Of a stretch of DNA of 64,000 nucleotides, positions 55,359 through 62,882 are shown piece after piece (the stretch's first letter is position 1; every line of letters starts with the position of its first letter). The stretch covers positions 2,790,001 to 2,854,000 of the forward strand of contig NZ_CP136693.1 in NCBI RefSeq assembly GCF_032922745.1, in the 5' to 3' direction. Under the pieces are notes generated by a model. It had not been told where the DNA came from and searched no databases. It saw only the letters and a program-made list of their open reading frames with translations. Both the position numbers and the translations under genes were made by a program. This stretch comes from Marinobacter salarius. GTDB lineage: Bacteria; Pseudomonadota; Gammaproteobacteria; Pseudomonadales; Oleiphilaceae.

Positions 55359-55577
55359 GGGGCCAGTCCTCAGGCCTCTTTTTGAGGGGCGGGAGTGTCA
55401 TGCGTATTGGGGCAAGTCCACTAGTAATACCTATTCTCCGAGCATTAACTCCAAACCTCTTAAATCAGCATCCTTCAATCCGTCGCAAACATTGGCTGCT
55501 CATGGCAATTCCTCCTATGCTCTAATCTGAACTTCACAGAAAGTTATGGTCATATTTTTGAGGGTTAAGGAGGACTT

Positions 55578-56336
55578 ATGCTTGATCAGATAGTAGATTT
55601 GCTCAACGACGAAGGGTTGCCCTTGAATTTGCTGTCTGAAGCTATAGGTATATTAGTCACCATTGTGATAATCACGCCTTTAGTTTCCTGGGTTGTTTCA
55701 ATGAAAAGGAATATCGAGATTCGGAATGAACGTATAAAAATGTGTCCACACCTTAAGAGTGCTTATGAGCCAATTCATGAATCTCTGATGGCTGTTGAAA
55801 ATAGTGGTGATTCTGATTTTATTGAAGCAGGGTTTGAAGCTGTTAGGCGTAAACTAGCTGGTGAGATGCCTGATGGCCCATATAACCCATCATATGAATT
55901 GGCTTTAGGAAATCCTCACCACATATTTAGCACAATAAAAAATAGAGTGGATACACAGATTAAATATATCGATTCGCTGATAAGTCTATTCTCACCTCAT
56001 TTTCGTACGACAGATGCCTACTCTGCCATGACATATCTAGATGCTCTTCGAGATCCTTCTAGAGAATTGAATATTATTCTGCAAAAAATGCAATGGTTAC
56101 GTTCGGCAGCAGAGTCGTTTGAAAAATTTGGTGAGCATTTAACCTCAGTAGACGAATCCGAAGAAACTGGTGGCGAAGATGGTGTAGAAATGAGAGAAGA
56201 ACTAATGAACAATATGCGAGAAAATATCACCAATGAAGTCAACGACATTTTTAGTATGTACAAATCACTCGATAACAGGGCGCAGGCTTGCCAAAAAGCT
56301 CTTGATGAACTCATCCTTCAGTTGGAGAAACGCTAA
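55578..56336 (+). CDS. Membrane-anchored coiled-coil orphan protein
   Basis: A 252-residue protein with one N-terminal membrane helix (about 20-40, IGILVTIVIITPLVSWVV). A long, mostly helical, acidic cytoplasmic part follows, with coiled-coil character near 160-250. GGAGG precedes the ATG. No family is recognised. The gene is AT-richer than the core genes before it, and an attC-like site begins 11 bases after its stop, so it is probably a mobile cassette gene. Confidence 0.65.
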   Translation: MLDQIVDLLNDEGLPLNLLSEAIGILVTIVIITPLVSWVVSMKRNIEIRNERIKMCPHLKSAYEPIHESLMAVENSGDSDFIEAGFEAVRRKLAGEMPDGPYNPSYELALGNPHHIFSTIKNRVDTQIKYIDSLISLFSPHFRTTDAYSAMTYLDALRDPSRELNIILQKMQWLRSAAESFEKFGEHLTSVDESEETGGEDGVEMREELMNNMRENITNEVNDIFSMYKSLDNRAQACQKALDELILQLEKR

Positions 56337-56347
56337 AACTATAAAGC

Positions 56348-56420
56348 AGCTAACAAACACATCCATCCAATCCAAAAACCGCTCTACGCTTTTTGGCCGG
56401 CTGATGTGAGGCGTTTAAGC
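56348..56420 (+). other. attC-like recombination site
   Basis: AGCTAAC at one end and GCGTTTAAGC at the other bound a 73-base imperfect hairpin. The arms align as ACATCCATCCAATCCAAAAA and the complement of TTTTTGGCCGGCTGATGT, with a 5-base loop. This end-box plus stem layout is that of integron attC sites. It lies 11 bases after the stop of the preceding gene. The symmetry leaves orientation uncertain. Confidence 0.5.
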
Positions 56421-56482
56421 GACGAATGTGATCTTTGGAGCACTATCTAGGCTATCCTGAGTAGCCCATTTCGGCGCGGCAA

Positions 56483-56516
56483 AAAGATCCGCTTTCCAAT
56501 GGAAGCGTAGATCTTT
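56483..56516. repeat. Hairpin in the gap after the first cassette gene
   Basis: AAAGATC and GATCTTT are outer arms around GCTTTCC/GGAAGC inner arms with a short loop. It may end transcription of either neighbour, as A/T runs flank both sides. The rest of the gap, 56337-56710, holds two attC-like sites and two dispersed repeats. Confidence 0.5.
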
Positions 56517-56568
56517 AAAAAGAGGTTACTAATTTTCGCTTTTGTTTAGAGTTTGGGAAGCTCGGCCT

Positions 56569-56588
56569 GGTCGCAAAGCGAACATTCA
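56569..56588 (+). repeat. Dispersed 20-base repeat, copy 2
   Basis: GGTCGCAAAGCGAACATTCA. It differs from the copy at 59979 at one position. Confidence 0.75.
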
Positions 56589-56603
56589 CATCACGCCGAA
56601 ATT

Positions 56604-56623
56604 GGACGCAAAGCGGGCATTCA
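56604..56623 (+). repeat. Dispersed 20-base repeat, copy 3
   Basis: GGACGCAAAGCGGGCATTCA, 35 bases after copy 2, with two changes from the copy at 59979. Confidence 0.65.
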
Positions 56624-56630
56624 GATCAGT

Positions 56631-56725
56631 AGTTAAACGCCCAGCATAGGCTACAAATTTCAAGGTATGCTGCGCCGAGGAAGCCGCCAAGCCTCTCGTC
56701 GTCCGAGTTCTTATTGGGCTAACAG
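56631..56725 (-). other. Weak attC-like site after the 367-residue orphan gene
   Basis: On the minus strand the stop region (GCCCAATAA) and the distal end (GGGCGTTTAACT) can pair, with an inner hairpin CAGCATACC/GCCTATGCTG. GTTTAAC differs by one base from the GTTRRRY consensus. This is less convincing than the sites near 61.3 and 61.9 kb. Confidence 0.3.
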
Positions 56726-57814
56726 CTTTTCGACCTGCATTAAATGTGCGATTCCGTTCTTTTCGAGAATTTGGTCAACGAAAAACCGTTCATACCCTGA
56801 TTTTTTTATTTTTTTATTTAATCCTATCAATTTTAAGACAACTCCAAGTCCTTCCAATGCAAAATTAAAAGACGAATTAATGCCGTTCTCTTGCGTCAAC
56901 CTATTAATAAACTTCAAAAACTCCTCACTTGCAGAAAGATTAGCCAATATATTTCCTTCTTTGACTTTAAGGCCATAGTCTTCCGCGTTTTTTATGAACT
57001 TTTCTCTGGCAATTAAAAACTCCGTCAGGACTTGCTCCTGGCTTTCTAAACCTGAAAGTCTACTCAAATACTGATGGAAGACCCTCATTCCATTTATACC
57101 ATAAGCCTTCGACCGGATATCGTTAACAATTTTTGCTAACTCATCCCAAGACTTTTCATTGGGATCATATATCAAATTACCAACCAAAACCGCAAAAGGT
57201 TGTGGTGAAAGCAAATCAATCCCATTAAAAGATTCGAAGCTAGTTTTGTCTGAAGAGTCGATTAGTATGTCACCGTCTGGTTCCAAAATAGGCTCGACGC
57301 TGAAACCTAGTTTGTTCAGCAAATCAGATAAAACCAATACGCATAAATTCTTTACGCATCTCACACCTCTGCTATCAATATAGGTATCTCCGAAAATAGC
57401 TATTGGCTCATCATCGTCGAATAATATTTTTGCTGTAATTTTCAGCCAATCCTCATGACTTGACCATTGCCAGAAATGCGGCTTTCCAACTTTTAGCCTG
57501 TAAAGTATATCAGTGCTATTTTTTAATTCGTGTTTGTCGAATCCAGTGCTCGAAAATTTAGAGATCACCGATATCAGAGCATCTGTGAAACGGACTGCTA
57601 GATTATTTTGTTCCGGGGTATCCCAAAGTGAGATCAAGTGCTGATCGATTACTGGAAAGCCGTCACCTGGCAAAAAAACCGATTTGCTTGAACAGAATAG
57701 AGACTTTCCGCTTGAGTTGTGTATACAGATACATCGCTCAAAGTAAAGAGGACTAAGTTTGTTTGGCTGATAGCAAACAGCTATCCTCTTTGTTTTATCT
57801 AGTGATATTTTCAT
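56711..57814 (-). CDS. AT-rich orphan protein (367 aa), unknown function
   Basis: A long protein with no signal peptide and no membrane helix. It has many Lys, Asn, Ile and Phe codons ending in A or T, clearly unlike the GC-rich core genes, which suggests foreign origin. It reads as a mixed alpha/beta protein with a helical C-terminal half (about 230-367). GGTG lies upstream of the ATG. I recognise no domain. Its size and position in the cassette region would suit an accessory or defence role, but nothing in the sequence proves it. Confidence 0.65.
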   Translation of the reverse strand: MKISLDKTKRIAVCYQPNKLSPLYFERCICIHNSSGKSLFCSSKSVFLPGDGFPVIDQHLISLWDTPEQNNLAVRFTDALISVISKFSSTGFDKHELKNSTDILYRLKVGKPHFWQWSSHEDWLKITAKILFDDDEPIAIFGDTYIDSRGVRCVKNLCVLVLSDLLNKLGFSVEPILEPDGDILIDSSDKTSFESFNGIDLLSPQPFAVLVGNLIYDPNEKSWDELAKIVNDIRSKAYGINGMRVFHQYLSRLSGLESQEQVLTEFLIAREKFIKNAEDYGLKVKEGNILANLSASEEFLKFINRLTQENGINSSFNFALEGLGVVLKLIGLNKKIKKSGYERFFVDQILEKNGIAHLMQVEKLLAQ

Positions 57815-57878
57815 TTTGTTGTCACCAAAACCAATTCAAAAGCCCGACCCGCATTAGAAGAGACAACCGCCGCAACCG

Positions 57879-58298
57879 CTAAAGCAAATAGTTAGTGGCG
57901 CCCAATCGGGGCATCCGATTAACGACGCTAAGCCGGTTTTTTATCTCCCACGCGCCCAGACGTTCTTTACCAATGATTAGAGAATAGAAGGGTCTGTCAT
58001 GAGAAGCCAACTGTCGCACAAGCTCTCTCGTTGCCCCGAGAATCGAGTACATTTCTTTTTGCGTTAGTTGGTCGCCAAGATTGCCGTCCTCTTCCGTGAT
58101 AGACCTCATGATTTGGTAACGCAGTCCACGGGCTTCCGCGTCAGAATCAGCATGCCAGACGTCTTCAAGAAATTTGTGGCGTGAAATTTTGGCCGTAAGC
58201 TGAAAATGGTTGGAGTAATGAAACGCTAAAGCTTGCACTGTTCCAGCTTGTTGGGCACATTTAATTGAAGCGCAACAATTGTGATCACGGAGGAACAC
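57879..58298 (-). CDS. Possible small orphan protein (up to 139 aa)
   Basis: The reading frame runs from a GTG at 58298, but GTG at 58235 (VQALAFHYSNHF) is another possible start. The peptide from about residue 25 on is helical and charged (SRHKFLEDVWHADSDAEARGL and NLGDQLTQKEMYSILGATRELV) and looks like a real protein. The long start would lie within six bases of the divergent PhoD start, which is unusual. No family is recognised. Confidence 0.45.
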   Translation of the reverse strand: MFLRDHNCCASIKCAQQAGTVQALAFHYSNHFQLTAKISRHKFLEDVWHADSDAEARGLRYQIMRSITEEDGNLGDQLTQKEMYSILGATRELVRQLASHDRPFYSLIIGKERLGAWEIKNRLSVVNRMPRLGATNYLL

Positions 58299-58303
58299 CT
58301 CTT

Positions 58304-59806
58304 ATGGCGTCTGTAAAAGAAATAGAACTGGGCCCGATCGTTGGCCATACCACTGTATGCTCCGCCCGGCTCTGGGGCGCCATATCTCCTGATACGGCTG
58401 AGAACCTTAATAGCGATAGCGAAAAATTCAACGTTGGCGTTCTTCGCTGGTGGCCTGAAGGTGAACCTGAAAATGCTTTGATAGCGCGCTTTCGATTTAA
58501 CGGAAACTTCCATTATTCAGGAGCGCTCGAACTGAGCAAGCTGGATCGATCTCCATGCTATGAGTATCAGATGGGTTACGTTGAGGATGAACGCTGCCTC
58601 GATGAATTAGAGCAACTGGTGTGGGATGACGTCGTTGTGAGACGGTTTAATACCGCACCCGACAGGCAGGAGATTCTGCATTTTGCCATGGGATCGTGCA
58701 TGTACCCCAAGTTCATGGCTTTTCGGCGGAGGAACGAAAAACCGCTCTCCCGACTCGACAAAAGAACAGACAAAATTTTCAAGGCGGTTTACCAGAGACA
58801 TGAGCAAACACCGCTGGATTTCATTCTTCTCCTGGGGGATCAGATTTACGCCGATGCACTCGGCCCCCTCTGGCCAGCAACAAGCGAAGAAAAGTTTCAG
58901 CACATTTACAGCAAGGCATTTTCGCAGCCACATTTCAGTAAAGCAGCCAGTCATATTCCGCTATACATGGCGTTCGACGATCATGAAGTTCACAACGACT
59001 TCACCGAAGGGCTTGATGAATACAGTCGTAAGCATCCTGAACGTACCGACAATGCCATGAATGCGCTCTACGCGCATCAGCTGATCTACACCCCGGTCTT
59101 CGACAAGGTTGTGCCTGAAAACGAATATGTTGCCTACATCAAGGGCCAAGGTGACCATGAGCTTCCTACGCGGCACTGGTATGACATTGATCGCGGTTTC
59201 GCCCGGTTTTTCATTTGTGACACTCGGGCACAAAGAGAGCCAAACAAAATGCTCGACAACGAGCAGTTTGGGGCTCTTCTCGAATGGTTGAAAAAGGACC
59301 CAGAGAAAATCAAATTCGTGGCCAGCGGCACAACGGTCATTGTCGATGCAGACACTCCAGGCAACGGAAAGCCTGATAACTGGGCCCGTGCGAAACATCA
59401 GCGACAGCAACTAATCGATTGTATCGTCGGAGAAGGTATAAAAAATGTGTTTTTTCTGTCTGGAGACGTTCATGCCCATTTTGCGGCCCAACTGACGGTT
59501 AACGGTGAGCCTTATCCCGTCTACCAGCTCGTCTCTTCTGGCATTTTCTGGCCGACTCTCTGGCCGATCAGCAGTTTTAAGTGGAAAGAGGAGTGGGTGG
59601 ATTTTGAAAACATATCCGGAACAGCGCCGGACAAAGCCTACGGACTCAAAGGACCTTTGAAGGATCAGGACTCTAAGAAGGGCTATTTCGAAGGCAACGG
59701 GATGGCGTTCGTCAAACTGGATTCAGACCAGTTGCAGTTTACTGTCGTTAACAGAGCTGACTTTCAGGAAATCTTAAAAGTCAGCTTCGATCTACGACTG
59801 CGCTAG
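58304..59806 (+). CDS. PhoD-type alkaline phosphatase / metallophosphoesterase
   Basis: A 500-residue protein whose C-terminal two thirds carry PhoD-type metal motifs: LLLGDQIYAD (176-185), AFDDHEVHND (223-232) and SGDVHAHFA. No Sec or Tat signal is seen, unlike secreted PhoD enzymes, so a cytoplasmic phosphodiesterase is more likely. The start at 58304 has GGAGG 10 bases upstream. It is one of only two plus-strand genes among the cassette-region genes, and the substrate is unknown. Confidence 0.85.
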   Translation: MASVKEIELGPIVGHTTVCSARLWGAISPDTAENLNSDSEKFNVGVLRWWPEGEPENALIARFRFNGNFHYSGALELSKLDRSPCYEYQMGYVEDERCLDELEQLVWDDVVVRRFNTAPDRQEILHFAMGSCMYPKFMAFRRRNEKPLSRLDKRTDKIFKAVYQRHEQTPLDFILLLGDQIYADALGPLWPATSEEKFQHIYSKAFSQPHFSKAASHIPLYMAFDDHEVHNDFTEGLDEYSRKHPERTDNAMNALYAHQLIYTPVFDKVVPENEYVAYIKGQGDHELPTRHWYDIDRGFARFFICDTRAQREPNKMLDNEQFGALLEWLKKDPEKIKFVASGTTVIVDADTPGNGKPDNWARAKHQRQQLIDCIVGEGIKNVFFLSGDVHAHFAAQLTVNGEPYPVYQLVSSGIFWPTLWPISSFKWKEEWVDFENISGTAPDKAYGLKGPLKDQDSKKGYFEGNGMAFVKLDSDQLQFTVVNRADFQEILKVSFDLRLR

Positions 59807-60128
59807 ACTCGGATGGCTCTCAGTAATCGATAAGGCATATGTTGCCGGAGCGCCGGACAAACATTGGCTGATCAAAAACTTGAAACTCAAATACCAATCA
59901 AAGCCCAGCCCTGTTATCTGTCGATTGGTCATGCCACCATAATGTGGCTGGAAATTGTCACCATAACTTGTCCGCGCTGGTCGCAAAGCGGACATTCAAC
60001 TGGCCAGATTTTGAGTCCCGGAATGGATCGGTGATCTACGGCGGTCTCGCCGACGAGCGCCGTCGGGCAATGAATCTACTAGTCTCAGCACGGGGTAGAT
60101 CGGCCAAGCAAAGTCCTGAGAGATAGGT
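59807..60128. other. Gap between PhoD and a convergent lipoprotein gene
   Basis: This 322-base gap holds one dispersed repeat (59979-59998) and a hairpin-forming GCCGACGAGCGCCGTCGG near 60048. I see no convincing attC site or gene in it. Confidence 0.5.
59979..59998 (+). repeat. Dispersed 20-base repeat, copy 4
   Basis: GGTCGCAAAGCGGACATTCA, the copy closest to the apparent consensus. Confidence 0.75.
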
Positions 60129-61016
60129 CTACAGCCTTTTCAACGCTCTCAGGTAGAGTTCGAAATTATAAGAACCGCACCTGACACCGGCAGCGCCTAT
60201 ACTATTCTCGCCGGGCCAAACGAAATTTGTGACATCGCCTGATGGGCCGTATTGACTGCAATCTGAAGCCGCCCAATATCGAACACTGGTTCCAGGATCA
60301 ACAAAGAGATTTGAGATGGTTCTTGGCGCATCAAGGGTTTGTGCCTTCTCGAGGGAGTAATCCACATCTCGATTATCGAGATCGTAATAAAACTCATCCC
60401 CTACCCGGAATAGCGAATACCACTCTGGAATGGTAGGCACCCGTGCGTTCGCGTCATTTGCCAGTCCAAGAGCGCCAGCACCACCGAGATAGTTCACTCT
60501 ATTAGGCTCTCCATCGCAGCTTTGTGTGCTGTCGTTCCAGGTTTGTCCGCTAACGCATCGGTCCCATTCGAGTCGGTTGACCTCATCGATGATTGACGCA
60601 CCTCCATTCGTCACGGTGTACCGCGGCGTGACGATTATTTCGTTGCTTGGTTGAGATTCAATGCCGTTCTCGATCTTGGTGAGCCGGAAAAAATACACAG
60701 GTTTCAATGAGGGAACGGTCACTGTGACTGGCGGGGTAGCGTCTTGGATTAAGTTTGCCCCCTCATAAACGCCGTAGTTGCCAACCATTTCAACGCTTTC
60801 CTGAGCGTAATACAGGTTGTAGGTGGCTCCTCGGTCGCTCCAGTCAAGAGTGATGTCAGTCGATACATAGCTTGCAGACAATTCTGGATCAGAGCCGAAA
60901 GCGATGACTGGTTCCAAATCATCTCCTCCAGATGACCCACCGCACGCAGCTAAAATTGGCAAGCACAAGAACACTAGATTTCGGAAATTTATTTTTATTA
61001 CTCCGGTACCAGCCAT
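60129..61016 (-). CDS. Lipoprotein with FN3-like and DUF1566-like domains
   Basis: The ATG at 61016 has GGAG with a 6-base spacer; an in-frame TTG 12 bases upstream is less likely. The lipobox LAAC gives Cys25. The mature part begins GGSSGGDD and continues with a fibronectin-III-like beta region (about 35-130). A C-terminal DUF1566/Lcl-type domain follows (about 140-295, NRLEWDRCVSGQTW, VPTIPEWYSLF, LYLRALKRL). Such proteins sit on the cell surface, often in adhesion or unknown roles. The gene may be a long cassette whose leader includes 61017-61249. Confidence 0.75.
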   Translation of the reverse strand: MAGTGVIKINFRNLVFLCLPILAACGGSSGGDDLEPVIAFGSDPELSASYVSTDITLDWSDRGATYNLYYAQESVEMVGNYGVYEGANLIQDATPPVTVTVPSLKPVYFFRLTKIENGIESQPSNEIIVTPRYTVTNGGASIIDEVNRLEWDRCVSGQTWNDSTQSCDGEPNRVNYLGGAGALGLANDANARVPTIPEWYSLFRVGDEFYYDLDNRDVDYSLEKAQTLDAPRTISNLFVDPGTSVRYWAASDCSQYGPSGDVTNFVWPGENSIGAAGVRCGSYNFELYLRALKRL

Positions 61017-61063
61017 AAATAACTCCAAACAACATTGCGAGGGGACCTTTTACAAAACTGAGT

Positions 61064-61078
61064 TCAGGTAATACCTGA
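61064..61078. promoter_or_regulatory. 15-base palindrome upstream of the lipoprotein gene, possible operator
   Basis: TCAGGTA-A-TACCTGA is a perfect palindrome 48 bases upstream of the lipoprotein start on the minus strand. It is a plausible binding site for a dimeric regulator. Confidence 0.4.
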
Positions 61079-61222
61079 TGCAGGAAAACCTTCCTCGCAG
61101 TTGCAAATTTCTATTAAGGCCTAGTGTATTTATTTGCAGCGCCTGACGCTAACCATATGGCAGTCATGTTATTGAAATCCCCATTTGGTCGAAGTTTAAA
61201 AATATCCTTCGGCCATTAAAAC

Positions 61223-61242
61223 GGTCGCAAATCGGACGTTTG
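61223..61242 (+). repeat. Dispersed 20-base repeat, degenerate copy 5
   Basis: GGTCGCAAATCGGACGTTTG, with three changes from the copy at 59979. Confidence 0.55.
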
Positions 61243-61249
61243 GCTTGGA

Positions 61250-61316
61250 CGATAACGCAGAGCTTTGGAGGCCCAAAACGGTGGGAAAATTGTGCGCCAA
61301 CAGCCTATTGTTAGCT
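61250..61316 (-). other. attC site of the HEPN-like gene cassette
   Basis: On the minus strand AGCTAAC (61316-61310) begins 3 bases after the stop codon and GTTATC (61256-61251) ends the element. The arms align as AACAATAGGCTGTTGGCG and the complement of the distal arm, AACGCAGAGCTTTGGAGG, sharing AG-GCT-TTGG in register. The 67-base length and unpaired bases fit an integron attC site. Confidence 0.65.
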
Positions 61317-61319
61317 TTT

Positions 61320-61844
61320 TTACGGCCAACCATATGTCTCGTCAAACCCTGAATCATTCCGAAGATCCGATATCAGCTCTTCTACAAGCTCGTAGTCTGA
61401 CGGATACACCAGTTTCATTTTTCCACTTGCCTTCTCGTGCTCTGATTTTCTTAATGGCGCCTGATACTTAGATGCCCAATGCACGAACATAGTGAGCCGC
61501 TCAAGAAGGTCGCGTTGAGATTCGGTGAGATCCATATCCAACTTCCATGCAACATCTGAAAGGTCATGCGCAATTTTGTGGAAATGCTTCGGGTCCAACC
61601 GGTCTTTGGAAAGATCCGGCTTAGACTTGAATACAAAAGCGCCTTTCAAGGCATTTTCAGCGGATAGGCCAAGAAGTAGCATGGCGCCCTTCATTGCCCC
61701 TACTCGACGATAATTATCATGCTCGCTCTGAATCGGTTCTCGATCTGAAAAAACTTCGTAGAGTGCCTTGGAAGCTTCATACATCTCCCACGATTGCCTA
61801 AACCAGCTCTCGGGCGTCGACACGCTTTCTTCGAACTCGATCAT
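61320..61844 (-). CDS. HEPN-like domain protein in a gene cassette
   Basis: A 174-residue helical protein with segments typical of HEPN-like proteins: MLLLGLSAENALKGAFV (about 54-70), HDLSDVAWKLDMDLT and LLERLTMFVHWASKY. HEPN domains bind or cut RNA and are common in toxin-antitoxin and defence genes, but the RX4-6H catalytic motif is not obvious here. Its ATG is 19 bases after the end of one attC site and its stop is 3 bases before the next, a textbook cassette. GGGAG precedes the ATG. Confidence 0.75.
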   Translation of the reverse strand: MIEFEESVSTPESWFRQSWEMYEASKALYEVFSDREPIQSEHDNYRRVGAMKGAMLLLGLSAENALKGAFVFKSKPDLSKDRLDPKHFHKIAHDLSDVAWKLDMDLTESQRDLLERLTMFVHWASKYQAPLRKSEHEKASGKMKLVYPSDYELVEELISDLRNDSGFDETYGWP

Positions 61845-61863
61845 AGGATCTCCCTGGTTGTAG

Positions 61864-61933
61864 AGCTAACGCCAGTGGCAATGGGCGACAACGGATAGCA
61901 GCGCAGTTGGTCCCGTTGACCACCTAGTTAAAC
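61864..61933 (-). other. attC site between lipoprotein and HEPN-like cassettes
   Basis: On the minus strand GTTTAAC (61933-61927, an exact RYYYAAC box) begins 3 bases after the upstream stop, and GTTAGCT (61870-61864) ends the site. The arms GTGGTCAACGGGACCAAC and the complement of the distal arm, GTGGCAATGGGCGACAAC, match at most positions, leaving the small mismatches expected of attC folding. The length is 70 bases. Confidence 0.78.
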
Positions 61934-61936
61934 AGG

Positions 61937-62509
61937 TCAGGACTTTTGCTCCACTTTCTGCATGAATGCTCCAAAGGCCTCATGAGCAGATGATGACGTA
62001 GTGTCGGAGAACACTCCCTCAACAAAACTGCGACGCAAGTCCAACCTGACTCCTACTTGCGATGCCTCTAATATGCGTGTGATGAAATCCCTGCTGACAA
62101 GGTACCGTTTTGAGGAAACATTACCTCCGGGTACATAAACAGTTGAATACACTCCCGGCTCATAATCGATATTTGTGAGCTCCTCGAGAGCTTTAAAACT
62201 CACCACTTCTCCGTCGACATTGAAATGGAGTGACTCGCCACGAGCAAAGCTGTGCGCTCCGTCCACGAACGCCTCAAGAACAATATCGTCGTTTTCCATG
62301 GTTGATCGCCAGAGTAGGGAAAGTTTCAAGTCACTACCGCTAAAACCGTCGTTATCTCTATAAACAAAAGCAGGTTCCATGCTTAATTGAGTAGATCCGT
62401 CAAAACTGGATTTTTCCTCTGAAATATAGCCCGGCATACCGGGCATTGATGCACAGCCCGACAACACGGCCAGTAAAAATGTGACCAATAAAAATTGTTG
62501 ATTCCTCAC
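61937..62509 (-). CDS. Cassette-borne lipoprotein, unknown function
   Basis: A 190-residue lipoprotein with lipobox LSGC (Cys19). The mature part is beta-rich with no named domain. The start is GTG with AGAGG 7 bases upstream. It lies 21 bases after the end of one attC-like site and its stop is 3 bases before another, so it is an integron-type cassette. It probably faces the periplasm or outer membrane. Confidence 0.78.
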   Translation of the reverse strand: MRNQQFLLVTFLLAVLSGCASMPGMPGYISEEKSSFDGSTQLSMEPAFVYRDNDGFSGSDLKLSLLWRSTMENDDIVLEAFVDGAHSFARGESLHFNVDGEVVSFKALEELTNIDYEPGVYSTVYVPGGNVSSKRYLVSRDFITRILEASQVGVRLDLRRSFVEGVFSDTTSSSAHEAFGAFMQKVEQKS

Positions 62510-62530
62510 AGAGAGTCCTCTCTTTATAAC

Positions 62531-62613
62531 GTTTAACTCCTGCCAGCATACGCGGCTACGGAATGGAGACGAAGCCGCAATGCAGTACGCGTCGCTTTGC
62601 CAGACCTTGATAC
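62531..62613 (-). other. attC-like site, same family as the one at 63519-63602
   Basis: On the minus strand the site ends in GTTAAAC (62537-62531), an exact GTTRRRY box. The inner stem GCGGCT/AGCCGC and most of the sequence are shared with the site about 1 kb away. The opening box (GTATCAAG) is degenerate. The length is 83 bases. Confidence 0.65.
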
Positions 62614-62882
62614 TGATTGAGCCTTCTCCCCAGTCCCAGCGGTTGCCCGCTAAGCTGGAAGGCGACCAAGCAATACAAGGGTGCCCCTGACCGACCGATG
62701 GAACGACCGGTCAGGCTGTGGCCTAAAGCCACATAAGAGAGCCCCGATATGTGTTTGCTGTAAGTGCCTGACAGCTCCGCGAGACTGACGAAGCAGGCGT
62801 TCTTGCTCATGGATTTAGGTTGGCCGCTGGCGCGGCCAAAAAAATGACTATTGCCTATTGAATCCGAGAAGGCTCATATGGG
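62614..62882. other. Gene-less segment of a cassette
   Basis: These 269 bases between the TPR gene stop and the next attC-like site hold a perfect hairpin, TTGGCCGC/GCGGCCAA (62820-62839), and an 84-codon reading frame that runs through the attC site and is probably not a gene. The segment may be a promoter or an eroded cassette. Confidence 0.5.

Larger units (their letters stand above)
54883..55577. other. Core/accessory boundary region without a supported gene
   Basis: This 695-base stretch holds a REP-like hairpin, a 26-bp inverted repeat and one copy of the 20-base dispersed repeat. Short reading frames at 55219-55401 and 55238-55525 overlap the repeat and lack family features, so I do not call them. 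Base composition becomes AT-rich from about 55090. Confidence 0.6.
61017..61249. other. Leader region of the lipoprotein gene
   Basis: It holds a 15-base palindrome at 61064-61078, a longer TGCGAGG/CCTCGCA pair near 61036 and 61094, and one degenerate dispersed repeat. No gene is seen. Confidence 0.5.

Noticed and set aside
55238..55525. 95-codon plus-strand frame after aroC
   Set aside because: It contains a dispersed repeat copy, overlaps another short frame and shows no family features.
61150..61316. Alternative longer attC pairing using GTTAGCG near 61152
   Set aside because: The shorter 67-base pairing ending at 61251 has better aligned arms and a typical length.
62556..62810. 84-codon minus-strand reading frame
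   Set aside because: It runs through an attC-like site and its C-terminal translation is partly that of the site; it is repeat-derived rather than coding.
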